From the NCBI GenBank assembly GCA_947359465.1, contig OX375879.1, positions 125,772,760 through 125,836,759 on the forward strand: a stretch of 64,000 nucleotides of DNA. The letters are read 5' to 3'. Each line of letters begins with the position of its first letter. Position 1 is the first letter of the stretch. The stretch is from Metellina segmentata. Lineage: Eukaryota; Arthropoda; Arachnida; Araneae; Tetragnathidae. The position numbers and the translations under genes are program-made. This document shows, one piece after another, positions 43,862-54,990 of the stretch. The notes beneath the pieces are model-generated. The model had not been told where the DNA came from and searched no databases. It saw only the letters and a list, made by a program, of their open reading frames with translations.

Positions 43862-44045
43862 AGTTGCCACGGTCCCAACCTAAGATATTCGGCGTATTGC
43901 CACCATTTTGAACCACAGTCAGATGACGAGACATCTGAGCTGGCGCCCCACTCTCCAAACTTTCACACCAACCCAACGTGAGGACTTTCAGCCACAACAG
44001 ATTTAAGGTGCACCAGCAGCCTCTACACCATACGCTTACAAACAA
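43862..44045 (-). mobile_element. SINE fragment, minus orientation
   Basis: In reverse complement it carries the SINE body TGTAGAGGCTGCTGGTGCACC, TCTGTTGTGGC, GAAAGTCCTCACGTTGG, GGAGAGTGGGGCGCCAGCTC and CATCTGACTGTGGTTCAAAA, matching 59165-59300. The head and far tail are missing. Confidence 0.75.
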
Positions 44046-45056
44046 CATTTTACTGAAACAAAATTAATTTGAAAATAATCATCTAAGCTGACAATGGAAG
44101 CAGATTGTGCATGGCATAACAAAAGCAAAGTGAAATTCAACCAGTTGGCCACTGAGCATTTGTCACCCGAATACAAAGAGAAAAAAATTATAAAGCATAG
44201 AAAAATTACCTTCGCTTTCGGTCAGCGGCCAAATACGATAAGAGTCCAAAATCTCCAGTTTTCAAACGACTTTTCCCGATTTATGAAAATTCTCGACTAT
44301 TCTCGGTTCTCCAGCACTCTGGTTTACGTCTATGCAATATTTTCCTCCAATGTTTTTTTAATCGAGTGGGTTGGATTTATTCGGAACTGATTACCGATTG
44401 TTTCAAATTTTCAGAGCAGAATCACCGAAAATCTTCACAATTTCTCTTTTTTTCCTGGGATAGTTTTTACAAAGAATTAGAAGCATAAAAAAAAACTAGA
44501 TTAAAAAAAATTGCAACACATCGGGTTTCCATTCAGATAGCAGTATTAATTCAAATAAATTATCTTTATATTGCTTTCGATTCACCTGCAAACTTAAAAA
44601 TACACTTTCCCATAATTATAATAAATTTTTAAAACACTGCATTTGCGGGTAGTTGAATAAAACAAAATTTATTAACATTTGATGATTGTATTCTAGTTCC
44701 TCTATCAGGGCAACTATTTTGTCCATTGCAAAAGCCACTCACAAGTCAAAAAGAGACCAATTTTCATGGGTTTTCAAGTTTTTAAAGTGCATTATGTGCT
44801 CATCAAGAGTTGATCGAGGATTTGTATATCGTATATCAAGGGTTGCAATTCAAGCAAGCCAGTTCCCGAATCATCACCAAAATCGTACTTGTAAGCAGAT
44901 TTATTGTGAAAAAATATCGTCATTTGAAAACTGAATTTTGTTTTCCAAGGAAAATAAGCACTTTCTAAGGACTATTAATGAAAAGTAAGCACTTCTAAGG
45001 GCCCTTAGAAATAAAAGGTCAAAATAAGTACTTTCTAAGCACCCATGGGAACCCTG
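44046..45056. other. decayed DNA element; right end like the 422-1565 family
   Basis: Bases 44930-45056 contain AAGCACTTTCTAAGGAC, AAGGGCCCTTAG and end CATGGGAACCCTG, closely paralleling the right end at 1440-1565 (AAGGGCCCTTAG, GTGGGAACC). The left end was not found. Two open plus-strand segments (44094-44390, 98 codons; 44686-44934, 82 codons) show no recognisable domain and are probably chance or eroded TE coding. Confidence 0.4.
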
Positions 45057-45263
45057 CATGATATCAGCAACAGTTACAAAGAAACGTTCCATCTTCTAAG
45101 CTATTTCATTTAATTAATCGAAAATAAATATCAAGGCTTTGCACAGGTGCACAAATGCGGTTAGTTTTGGTTTTGAAACACCTGTGATTGCACAGGTGTA
45201 TTCACAAAAAATACCTATAACTTTTAAAAAATACAAGAATCTGTCTGATTTTCAAGGACAACA

Positions 45264-45560
45264 TCTATATAAATAAGAATGGAGTGTTTGTTTGTACATT
45301 CAATATTTTCGACCCATTTCAAGTTTTCTATCCGTTTTGGACCCTTCTGATGCCGAATCCGCCTTTTTCTCGTTTGGTGTCTGTCTGTATGTTGTGCCCT
45401 ATACACGTCCACGCGGTTTAAGATATTTTCATGAAAATTTGCATACAGTGAGTACTTATCTTCATTTAGTGAGTGGCATTGGTTGCGAAAGTCTGTCTGT
45501 CCGTCTTTCTGTTCTATGCTCGATTTTGTGTTTGTGTGTTTGTGTGTTTGTGTAGACATC
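45264..45560 (+). mobile_element. Helitron 5' end
   Basis: A|TCTATATAAATAAGAATGG followed by GTTTGTTTGT, then GTCTGTCTGTATGTTGTGCC and CCACGCGGTTTAAGATATTTTCATGA. This is the recurrent arrangement of arthropod Helitron 5' ends (TCTATATATA...AAATG..TGT.TGT). A GAGTGC-GAGA-GCACTC hairpin at 46469-46484 could belong to its other end but lacks a clear CTAG. The stretch 45561-47132 has no recognised gene. Confidence 0.55.
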
Positions 45561-47132
45561 ACATAAATTGTATTCCAGATATTTGATTGCATTGTATTTT
45601 ATTTTATACATTATCTATTAGTTTAGTGAATGCAATATTAAACATTTCTTTATTGTTATATTTAGTTGAGTTTCATACTAAAACACCTGAGTAAGTATAC
45701 TTAAATCAACCATAATTTGGTAGTTTTGGAAAAATTGGAATGTCTATTGAATATTACGATTACTTCGATTGCTTTACCAGTACTGCTGAAAAAGTAATTA
45801 TTCTTCAAAAAATTATTTCTTTTGTATGGAATTTCATCTCTGATACTTCATTTATTTCGAGTCTTATTTTTATTCTTTGCGCAATGAAAACGATTTCCGA
45901 ATATTTGGGACAGACGATATTTTTTAATGAAACGAGAATGAACAAGATCGCGCGAGCAGTGATATTTTTTCTGGTTCTTTCGCTCTGAATTAATTTCACA
46001 TTTCTAAATTTTGTGCACTTTTAGTTGTAAGTTGTGGCAACTGTGCGAGATCAAGAGATAAAATTGAATCACAAATTAATATCTTTAGAACAATTTTTTG
46101 CGACAGCTTTTATTTTGTTTTACTTCGCTGTTTCCTGTTTTAAATATTTATTATTTTAATAAATGTGTTTTCCTTCTCATCACACGCAACAGCACCACAA
46201 AGTATTAGACTGAAAAATGTTAGGTAAGTCGGTATAAATTTTCAGTAAATTTTAAGTGCAGTTATGCCATTATTGAAAGAATAATGCCGTTATTTAAAGA
46301 ATAATGCCGTTATTGAAAGAATAATAATGTTTATTAATCCAAACTGGAACTTTTTCCAACATTAAAAAATTCGTTGTAATAATGACAGGAGAAGATTGCA
46401 AAATTTCACAATGTCGCATACCGGAGGCAAGAGTGACACAAGTAAAAAAATATTGTTTTGTTGACTATGAGTGCGAGAGCACTCGCCGTAAATCGTAATT
46501 TTAATTAATTGAGTTGAACATGAAAAGAACTTTAGAAAGGGAATTTCAAATATTCCTATAAATCGTCTTTTATAGTAGTAACCTTAGTATCACCTTTCGT
46601 CATTTTGTAGCTTTGTCATACAGCAATTGTGCGATGTATGTGAAAAGTATTTTTGTCGTTTATAATGTGTTAGGTTCCCCTCAACATGAAAATTAATAAG
46701 TTTTGTTTTGCACTCATATCCTAAATAAATTATTTATTTCACTTAAAATGCTTCCTCATCAATCCATGGCTTCAAAAAAAAAACATAAAAGTGGAAAAAT
46801 ACTTTCAAATAGATATCCAAAAAAGAAAAGAATTTCTGAGAATATTTTTGCAAGGTAAGATCTTTAATTTTGAAAGAGAATCTGCTAAGACAAAGGACAA
46901 TTGCAAAGTCATTAAAATGTTCAGTTTCAATCATAAAGAAAATAAGTAACAGTGATTTGAATCTTAAAAAGGCCAAAAAATAATGTTTATTGTTTATATC
47001 CACAACATAATACAGAACTTCCACAGAATTCTGTATGAGAAGCATTTTGCTGGACCCTATTTTATCCCCAGTGTTAAAAAAAAAAGTGTCATATCTTTAC
47101 TGAGAGATGAATTGATTAAATGAAGTGTCATA

Positions 47133-47336
47133 TAATCGGGATTTAAGGAAAAACTACTACTTTAATAGGGTAATAGACAGTTGGAATGCGTTGCCAGAAA
47201 ATATAGTTAATTCAAAGGGAGTGTACGAATTTAAGACACAATTGGATAGTCAGTGGGAATTGGGGAATTCATAAACAAAGGACCAGCCTTGTTGGGCTTG
47301 AGCCTGTAGCTGGTCGTCAATATTTGTATATATATA
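47133..47336 (+). mobile_element. 5'-truncated CR1-like LINE 3' end
   Basis: About 200 bases nearly identical to 10275-10477, starting at ATCGGGATTTAAGG and including the last reverse-transcriptase codons (DSQWELGNS-stop), the GGACCAGCC...GCTGGTC 3' UTR and the TATTTGTA tail. Severe 5' truncation is typical of LINE insertion. The tail was later the target of a hAT insertion at 47337. Confidence 0.9.
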
Positions 47337-47970
47337 CAGGGCCGCCCATAAGGGGGGACAAACCCGACAAATGTCAGGGGGCCCGGAAGCTTTTGAAGTG
47401 GAAAGAGAAATGCCTGAAGTATTAGAAACCGAAGAAACAAATTTCAAAAGTTCAGTTTTCGATATAGTAATCAACAAAATAGTTTCTCAGTAAGAATCAA
47501 GGTATGAGCAAGTGAAAAAACATATGCAATACATTTGAAGCCATATTAAAAATAAATTATAATTATAATGACAATAACAATGTACTTAAAAAATTAATTG
47601 AAAGCTATCCAGATGATTTAAGCCACAATCTCATCAATGAAATTCAGATGTACAAGACCGTTCGCGAAGCTACTTTTTCACATTAAGCTAAGTTAGAAAA
47701 TAAAGGTCTTTTACTCCCCCTTTAAATGATATCTATAGATTAAAATTACAATCTATTTTCCCAGAACTTTGCATAGCTTTAAGAATTTTGTTTTCTCTTC
47801 CCATTACTGGCTTCTAGTGAAAGCATTCAATAAACTAACTATAATCAAAAATCATTTACTATCTACTTTGGGCCAGGAAAAATGTGAATCATCTTAGAAT
47901 ATTTTCAATTGAGCATGAACTGGAGTGCGAAATGAGCTTCCTTTTATGATGGCATCCATAAATTCATTAA

Positions 47971-50161
47971 CCCATTAACGACCGCACTACTTTTCGCTTG
48001 AAGGAAATGAACAAAAATCATTTTTTAGAGGTATTAGAGTCTAATTAAGACCAAAAAAAGTAACATGAAAAAAAACATTTATTTGCATAAAAGATACAAA
48101 ATGTTGCGAATACGCGACGTCAGTCAAAACCGACTACTTTTGGGAAAGATGAAAATCGTTAAAGCACTTGCTATGTAACGGCACATCATATTTTTTACAT
48201 ACAGTTATTGTTTAGCTACTACAGTTTTTGAATCTTTTTCTTTGGTTTGTTGGATATTTCTCAATAATATGACATTTGGTATCCTTGGCCACCACCATTT
48301 CTTTCCCTTTACTTGCACTCTATACATTGCAACGAAATTATCAAGCAGGTCCACACCACCCATGTTTCTTGTAATCCCTGATGAGTTTAGGTTGCTTTAC
48401 AGATGCGGCTTTCTTTATTTTCTTTAGTATCTCTAGGCCATTGAAAATGGATTGATTGTATCAAAGTTGGTTGTCATAGAGTAACAACGGAATTTTTATT
48501 CCAGCGAATTACTGCGATACCATACTCCTTATCAAAGACGAAGTCATGTGTTCCACTTTGTTCTTTTTTCATTTTGATTACAAGTGTAATAGGACATTTT
48601 CCTAATTTGTTGTCATTCCAGTTGCATGAAACCATGACTTTTTCAGTTTCGACAACAACATATGTTTAAAAAGTTGTCACAGTATACATAGTGGTTTGAA
48701 GGAACTTCGACTACACTTAAATGACGTTTCCACTTAACCCAGATCCGTCGTTTGATCTGCATATTTACCCAAGTACATATCAAAATGATATAAGTACCCT
48801 TCAGAAGAACGCAAACGACAAACTTTATACCCGAAATGAACGGGTTTTACTTTCAGAAGCATTTTGCACAAATTCTACCAAAATAAAGTATCATTTCTTC
48901 ATCGATAGAAAGATTTGATGAAAAAACACACGCCACTGCAGGAAATTGGCATTTAAAATGTTTACACACGGACGAACTTTAGCCGTTTTATCCAATACAT
49001 TGTTATCCGCTAAACACAAATTATGTTTGATAGCAGTATGTATAGAACGTGTTAGTGCTGTACGTAGTAATGGACAGCTGACATCTTCTGTAACTGACCG
49101 GTAAAGTCTTTCTTGAGGAAGACATACATAGCCAATGTAAAGCAGAAATCTTATAAAACGCTTCAATATAGGAACAGAAAGAGGAAAAATTGTGAAGATT
49201 TTCTGTTGTGTATATTTATACTTTCTTGAGTAATATGTTACAAAAGATTCTGATTGTATTATTGAAAAAATACATCTACTGGTTTTAGATTTTTAGTTAT
49301 TTAGAATTTATGTATAATTTAGAATTTGTGTATAATTACTTCCTTTTTTGCTTTTTCTACGGTTTCTTTGTCAGCAGGCATTAGTGTGTATATGGGAGGC
49401 AAATTTCTCCAAGCAATATTGTTTTTAGGTGATTTAGACAAATGTTTATTATGTTGCGATGGATCCGATAAATTTTAAAGTTTTTTTGAAGAAAAAAGTT
49501 CGATATCACCAGATATGTCTTTCGGTCACAGCAAATTATCTCCTAACAAAACGTCATCAATGCATTCCTCGTCGGTCAGTAAGTCAGGAGTTCCGGAGTG
49601 GGGGGGGGGGGAGGGGGGATCACTACTATATCTGCTTGATATGGGAAGTCTTCATCTGATGAAAATTCAGAATCATCTTCATGATCTAACTCTCATATAT
49701 TCTAAAGCTTCATTCACAGTTAAAAACCGTTTTCTTCGACAGTCGTTATTTTCGGACAAATGTTCATAAAGACACTGCTTTGGACTGACGTTGCATTTTA
49801 GTAACATTTCAAAAAATGCATATTTATACAAACAAAGACAAAATAGTAACCTTATTTTTTTATGCCATTTTGCAGACCTATGTTTCTAAAATATGAACGT
49901 TTCTTCATGAAGTCCTTTGAATTGTTCTGCCATATGTGAGATTTTTTCAAAAATAGAGTAAAAAAACGCAAAAAAGTGACAATTTTAGAAATTTATTTTA
50001 TAAAATCTTGCATTGAGATAAAACAATTTTTTTTTTCACTGGAGACATTGAAGCTTGGTCTACAGTATAAAAAAAAAATTATGTAAAAAAAACGCAATAC
50101 AGAATAAGAAAAAAAATGTTTTCATTGATGTTGCGAAAACGCAACGTCGGTCGTTAATGGG
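47971..50161 (-). mobile_element. piggyBac transposon, inactive
   Basis: The ends CCCATTAACGACCG and (inverted) CGGTCGTTAATGGG are each flanked by TTAA (47967-47970, 50162-50165), the defining piggyBac target. At 2191 bases it is close to full length. The transposase relic on the minus strand is described separately. It is inserted in a hAT that itself lies in a LINE tail. Confidence 0.9.
48235..49770 (-). pseudogene. piggyBac transposase relic (PGBD-like)
   Basis: Minus-strand frames read, in N-to-C order: a proline-rich block with TPDLLTDEECIDDVLLGD (about 49.62-49.53 kb), WRNLPPIYTLMPADKETVE (about 49.42-49.36 kb), DKTAKVRPCVNILNANFLQW (49.00-48.93 kb, the KVRP..N..F block preceding the first catalytic Asp), HDFVFDKEYGIAVIRWNKN and VVTL (48.55-48.49 kb), and a C-terminal GKEMVVAKDTKCHIIEKYP segment. 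At least four stops or frameshifts break it, so it is dead. Confidence 0.8.
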
Positions 50162-50775
50162 TTAATTCAAATAGAAGATTTACTGCTTGCTCCTCAATAC
50201 TGCAAGAGTTTTCGGAGTTTTGACTAGTCTTCAGCGTCCAAGGTATGTTTTTGCATGGGTTTCTTACAATCTTTCTATAGAGATATTTATTATAGTTTTC
50301 TGATTATACTTCATTATCCTTATCGAAGTCCTGCTCGATCGCAAAGTGGCCACACTTCGGGCTTTAGGTGTATAACACATATTTAATTCCATAATTATTT
50401 ACCAGTTCATTATTAATTTACTGTGGGTTTGCTTGTACATTTCTGAAGTTGGGTATTTGTAAATATATGAATTGTAAATGTAAAAAAAAAATAGGGGGGG
50501 GGGGGCGAAGATTTTGTTGGAGGGCCCAGGAAATTTATGGGCAGCCCTGTATATATATATATAATTATATATATATACATATATATTTAACATGCTATGC
50601 AACATTAGAACACTAATTTATAATGCTTAACACAAATTTTTATGTTATTTCACAAATATGTGTGTAATAATTCTTCCTTATGAACTAAGTAACTAATATT
50701 ACATAACTAAGTATTAAATTTGATTATTAAGAATATTAAAAAAATTTTGGAAATTTTTTGTCCTCAGGAAAAGTA

Positions 50776-51688
50776 CAGGGTTTGTCTATAAAGTAATGAG
50801 ACTGGCCTCCGCGCAGCGCTCCAGTCTCCAGCAGAGAGCTCCCTGGGTGTGGGATTTGTGGTGGGGATCTAAGCTAAGCAACACACCGGGCGGCAGTCGC
50901 TTCTAAGCCCTGACGCAGTGAGGATCACGTGTGATGCAAAAGCTGTTTTTGAATTTTTTTCATGGCAGAAAACGTCAAAAATGGAGAGTTCGCTGGAGCA
51001 GCACAACACGATTAAATTTTGCTTTTACCTGGGCAAAACCGCTTCCGAGAGGCTTCCCTTGGTTAAGGAGGATCACAATGATGATGCCTTGTCAAGGGCT
51101 CAGGTTTTCCAGTGGTTCAGTGAGTTCATGAACGGACGGGACACCCTTGAAGACATGGAGCGATCTAGACGCCCTTCAACGAGTGGTTTGGACGAAAATT
51201 TGGTCAAAGTGGGTGGTCCACAAAGAATTTTTACCACCCGGACGAACCATCAAGCAAAAGCCGTTTTCTACAAAGAAGTCCTTGTGCGTCTGCACAGTCG
51301 TCAAACGGAAACAACCGGAGATTGCCGATCGCTGGACGCCCCAGCCCACACCGCCTTCTTTGTGATTGCATACGTGGCCCTCGAATATTGCCGCAGCCAC
51401 TGTACAGCCCGATGTGTGCCCAGCAGACCTTTTCCTGTTCCCAAAGCTCAAGAAAAGCATTGAAAGGTCACCGTTTCGAAGATGTTCCCTCCTTCCAACC
51501 AGCTGTCAGTCTCTGAAAGAGGTTGCGTCAGCTGACTTCCAGGGAGCCTTTGCAGTGTGGGACCTGCGTTGGCAGAGGTGTATCGACGCCCAAGGAGACT
51601 ATTTTGAAGATTTTTAACTATATGTACTGATCGGATGAATAAATTCTTTTCACTAGACCCAGTCTCATTACTTTACGGACAAACCCTG
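50776..51688 (+). mobile_element. mariner element with internal deletion
   Basis: Near-perfect 30-base inverted repeats start CAGGGTTTGTCTATAAAGTA and end (inverted) with CAGGGTTTGTCCGTAAAGTA, with TA on each side (50774-50775, 51689-51690). Length is 913 bases against about 1.3 kb for intact mariners. The sequence is relatively GC-rich, unlike the flanks, and the repeats differ at only two positions, so it is not very old. Confidence 0.95.
50981..51620 (+). pseudogene. internally deleted mariner transposase
   Basis: The start MESSLEQHNTIKFCFYLGK (50981) and FQWFSEFMNGRDTLED are the N-terminal helix-turn-helix region. At about 51212-51222 the sequence jumps from SGLDENLVKV directly to the post-first-aspartate segment EFLPPGRTIKQK. 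Further frameshifts follow near 51260 and 51340; DAPAHTAF and PDVCPADLFLFPKLKK mark the second and third Asp regions, and it ends DLRWQRCIDAQGDYFEDF. The first catalytic Asp is lost, so the copy is non-autonomous. Confidence 0.9.
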
Positions 51689-51690
51689 TA

Positions 51691-52589
51691 TAGTTATAAT
51701 TAGATTTGTAGCAGTTTACAAAGCAAAATTGTAAAAGTAAAAATCTAGCAACCTTTTACTAAAAAATATGCTTTTCTAGCCAATAAACATTATATAAAAT
51801 GTTAAAAAGTTCTGTGAAGATAATCCCAAATTATAATTTGTTTCTGCATTCTTTTTGACAAAAATCAGAAATCTTGGTTCTAAAATGTGTTTATTTTGGG
51901 GGGATTTTGGAGGTTTGGCAGTCTTAAGAGTTGGCAATACTGCCCCAATGCATTGTTTCACACCATTACAGTCCTCCATTTTCAGAGAAATGCTTAATAG
52001 ATAGTTAATTGAAAATGTATCAAAAGATGTGACTCATGTGGTAAAACACACACTAAACCTAAATCTTATTACCTTTTTCTGAGATTTAACAAAATATGTG
52101 CCATATTTTTATCTTCATGCACAAAGAAAAGAAGATACTTGATAATTCTCCTGCTGGAAAATATTCTCCAAAAGATTATTACTAAGAATTTTGCAACTCT
52201 TTTGCATTTATTATCTTTTTACTAATTATCATCCACAATTAAATACATGGAAAAAATGGAACTCGAAATTGGTACCAAGTTTCTTCTCTGATATTTCTGA
52301 TAAATTTAAAGATGTCTCACCCAAGAGTTTAGTGCTTTTGAATTTTTAAAAATAGCATATTATCGAAACATCGACTGAAAACCATTTGAGAATTTTGGAG
52401 AATTGTGGAACTAGAAAGGGACATAATACATCTGTCGGTGCTAAAAAGTCTTTATTATCAAGGAAATGAAGTTGCAGAAAAACAGTTAACAATAAAGGCT
52501 ATCCAATAAAACATTTAAAAAACTCTAATTTATGTAAAAAACTGATCTTAGTCCATTGAAGTCTTTCAAAAAATGTCCACACAGCCTCT
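51691..52589. other. AT-rich intron, nothing recognised
   Basis: No gene, TE end or SINE head recognised in this stretch. Confidence 0.5.
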
Positions 52590-53192
52590 GAACGAACGTT
52601 AGTTAAGGCGCAAATACAAGACTTAATTATTTTACGACCGCAGGGTTGTGAGTTCGAAATCAAACAAAGACAGTCCTGTACAAGGTGTGCCAGTTTAGGG
52701 CTGACCTTATCATCTGACAGTGGTTAAAATAACGTGGTTCTGTCCTCAGATCTTTCCCTTGGGGTTTGATCCTGGACCATCGGCGATAGCCAGTTGTGTT
52801 GCTCCAGTATGACATTAATTAAAATGGAAAGGCCATATCTACCAAACATATGTATCAAATGTGTATTGTGTACCAGGTCATTTCATTTCCAGTATTATTA
52901 TTAAAATTTAAGGACCAAAAAAAATAAATTCTTAAGTTTGTTTTAAATTACGGTTTTTTAGTAAATACTCAGATCTTTCCCTTGGGGTTTGATCCTGGAC
53001 CATCGGCGATAGCCAGTTGTGTTGCTCCAGTATGACATTAATTAAAATGGAAAGGCCATATCTACCAAACATATATGTATCAAATGTGTATTGTGTACCA
53101 GGTCATTTCATTTCCAGTATTATTATTAAAATTTAAGGACCAAAAAAAATAAATTCTTAAGTTTGTTTTAAATTACGGTTTTTTAGTAAATA
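52590..53192 (+). repeat. SINE copy with 223-bp tandem duplication
   Basis: Bases 52590-52830 hold a SINE with a weak B box (GAGTTCGAAATC) and the body and tail AACGTGGTTCTGTCCTCAG, GATCCTGGACCATCGGCGAT, TGTTGCTCCAGTATGACATT. Bases 52745-52967 (SINE tail plus 3' flank) are followed directly by 52968-53192, a nearly identical copy differing by a 2-base AT insertion. The duplication is recent relative to the SINE. Confidence 0.85.
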
Positions 53193-53319
53193 CCACTTGG
53201 TTTCAATCGAGATTCAGACCCAACCAATATTTGAATTGCTACACCATGGTTTGTAAGAGTTGAAAATGGCCCTAATGAACCCAAACTGCATCTGATCGGA
53301 CCTTTCCAGGGAGAAGAGG

Positions 53320-53720
53320 AACACAACAGCCTATCAGTGACAGTCCAGGATAGACACTCAAGGGGGAATGACCCAAGGACGGCAACATTGAATTTTGATC
53401 CACGGTCAGAGGACGGGGCAATACCTCAGCTGGCATCCCACTCTCCAAATGTCCACATGATGCCAACAAGGCCATTTGAGGTCATGACAGATTGAACATG
53501 CACCAGCCCCCTTTCTACATGACGGTCTTGGGTTGCATTCAAACTTGGAAACCTCTGGTTGCTAATCGTTACTCTTCCGATGGTGCTACTGTGGCACCAA
53601 CCCCTGAAGGGAAAGAACTGAGGACAACACCATGTAATTTTGAACCACAGACAACGAGGCCATGCCTGAGCAGGCGCCCCACTATCCAAACTTCCATACC
53701 ACGTCATAAGATTTGATGCC
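53320..53720 (-). mobile_element. two SINE fragments, minus orientation
   Basis: Two adjacent reverse-oriented SINE bodies occur. The first is about 53325-53510, with CAGTCCAGGATAGACAC, TGATCCACGGTCAGAGGACG and CTCAGCTGGCATCCCACTCTCC. The second is about 53595-53720, with CAACCCCTGAAGGGAAAG, TTTTGAACCACAGACAACGAG and GAGCAGGCGCCCCACTATCC. They differ from each other enough to be separate insertions. Heads are not recognised. Confidence 0.7.
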
Positions 53721-53974
53721 ACCATCCTCCTTTGAATCATTCTTGGAGTTCTACCAAGTAGAAACACATTTTGACTTATTTAAAAAAGTAATAAGAATAT
53801 GTCCCATTTAATTAATTTTTGGAAAAATATTTTTTTAATTCAAGTTAATTAAAATTTAAATTATATTTAATTAAAATTACAAAATAAAATTTACTTGACT
53901 TAAAATGATAAATCAGCATACTTTGTTGGAAAGCGTGGATTAAATACAAAAACATAATTAAGCAGCATACTTAC

Positions 53975-54017
53975 CATCTTTTGTGCTAGAATCCATTTCA
54001 AATGGCCTAATTGAAAA
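53975..54017 (-). CDS. UBAP1: UBAP1 start exon
   Basis: On the minus strand an ATG at 53996 in TTTGAAATGG context encodes MDSSTKD and ends with one extra base G at a strong donor, GATG|GTAAGT. Exit phase 1 exactly complements the two-base entry of the exon at 28188, creating a Gly codon and giving MDSSTKDGSCYIDGVPL. This parallels the human start, in which a short leader precedes the same UMA motif. A polypyrimidine tract and AATCTAG acceptor lie just upstream (exon start about 54017), so the exon has about 21 bases of 5' UTR and a further upstream non-coding exon is expected. Coding bases are 53975-53996. The assignment rests on phase, start context and N-terminal fit, since the peptide is too short for homology alone. 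Confidence 0.6.
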
Positions 54018-54329
54018 CTAGATTTGAAAGGAAAAAAAAAATTAAAAGTTGTGACATATGTATCATTTTGCACAGAAAGATTAATTTGTAACCTTCTAAA
54101 CACAGATGGAATGAAAGGGGGTGTAAAATCAAAATATGCGTGCCTGTATCAGGTCACTTCAGCTGCATTTACACCGAATGTTGACACTTGGCTGTAAGTT
54201 TTGTGTCGTACACTTTGAGTTGCAGACAAAATACTAGTGGGTTCTTACAACTTTTATCGACAACACAAACAGATTCTCGCTTTATTCGTTAAGATGTCAT
54301 GTGTGAGGATGTTGTGCTTACAGCAGCAA

Positions 54330-54990
54330 CCAGCATAACTATGTCGAAACAACGGAGGTACTTGGCAAGACCATCATCAAAGGCAAGAGCTCGGTACAGT
54401 GAAACTGAGCTGTTATGATTTAAATAAAGATAGCTTTGGCCCTTTGTCAGGTGTAGTAAGATCAGATGAGAGTATTGAGAACTTTTTGAGAATGGCCAGC
54501 TGCAGTTTTGAAAATTTGATCATAACAGGGTATGAGATTGTGAACCCGGACAACAATTATAGAGCAGTCATTCTGGTTAAAGAAACACATGAAGTTACTT
54601 TGTGCCAGAAGTTCGTGAGGCTTTGATAGCAGTGGGGATATATTTGATAGCACAGGGGATAGCAGGGGAATGACTGCTATACAGAAAAAACACTGCAACT
54701 TTTGTCAACGACAGGCGTCTAAGTCCTTCGATCTTTACCGACTCCTGTTGGAAAACAAAATTTTTGTTGCAGATACACCAAATCTGCCGATGACACGATG
54801 TCAACGACACAATTAGTGCCTTTTTTCGAAATTATTCGAAAAATTAAAACATTCAAGGGTAAGGAGTCAGAAAAAGGTTTAAACCTGAAAGGTCATCAAC
54901 AGTTTTTTTTTCTACTCTCTTTAGTTTACTTTACACATCATTGTTTATTACTTCATCTTTAACCTCTGTAAAATCAAAGTGTAATACATT
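54330..54990 (+). pseudogene. possible PIF/Harbinger transposase N-terminal relic
   Basis: The plus-strand frame from 54399 includes DESIENFLRMASCSFENLI, resembling the FR.FLRMS..TFE.L block at the start of PIF/Harbinger transposases. Another frame near 54625 reads ALIAVGIYLIAQGIAGE, similar to the following RY.A.G block. Several frame changes are needed and no catalytic residue is seen. Alternatives are another TE or chance. Confidence 0.35.

Larger units (their letters stand above)
47337..50549 (+). mobile_element. hAT element carrying a piggyBac
   Basis: The inverted ends are CAGGGCCGCCCATAA and TTTATGGGCAGCCCTG, with TATATATA on both sides consistent with an 8-bp target duplication in the LINE tail. 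Near 47740-47930 the plus strand reads SIFPELCIALRILFSLPITG, then TIIKNHLLSTLGQEK, which is the hAT dimerisation region with two stops. The N-terminal transposase is deleted. A piggyBac (47971-50161) interrupts it. A poly(G) run lies at about 50495. Confidence 0.85.

Noticed and set aside
45740..45988. 82-codon plus-strand open frame as a host gene
   Set aside because: Phe/Ile-rich AT-driven translation with an equally long antisense frame and no domain, promoter or splice support.
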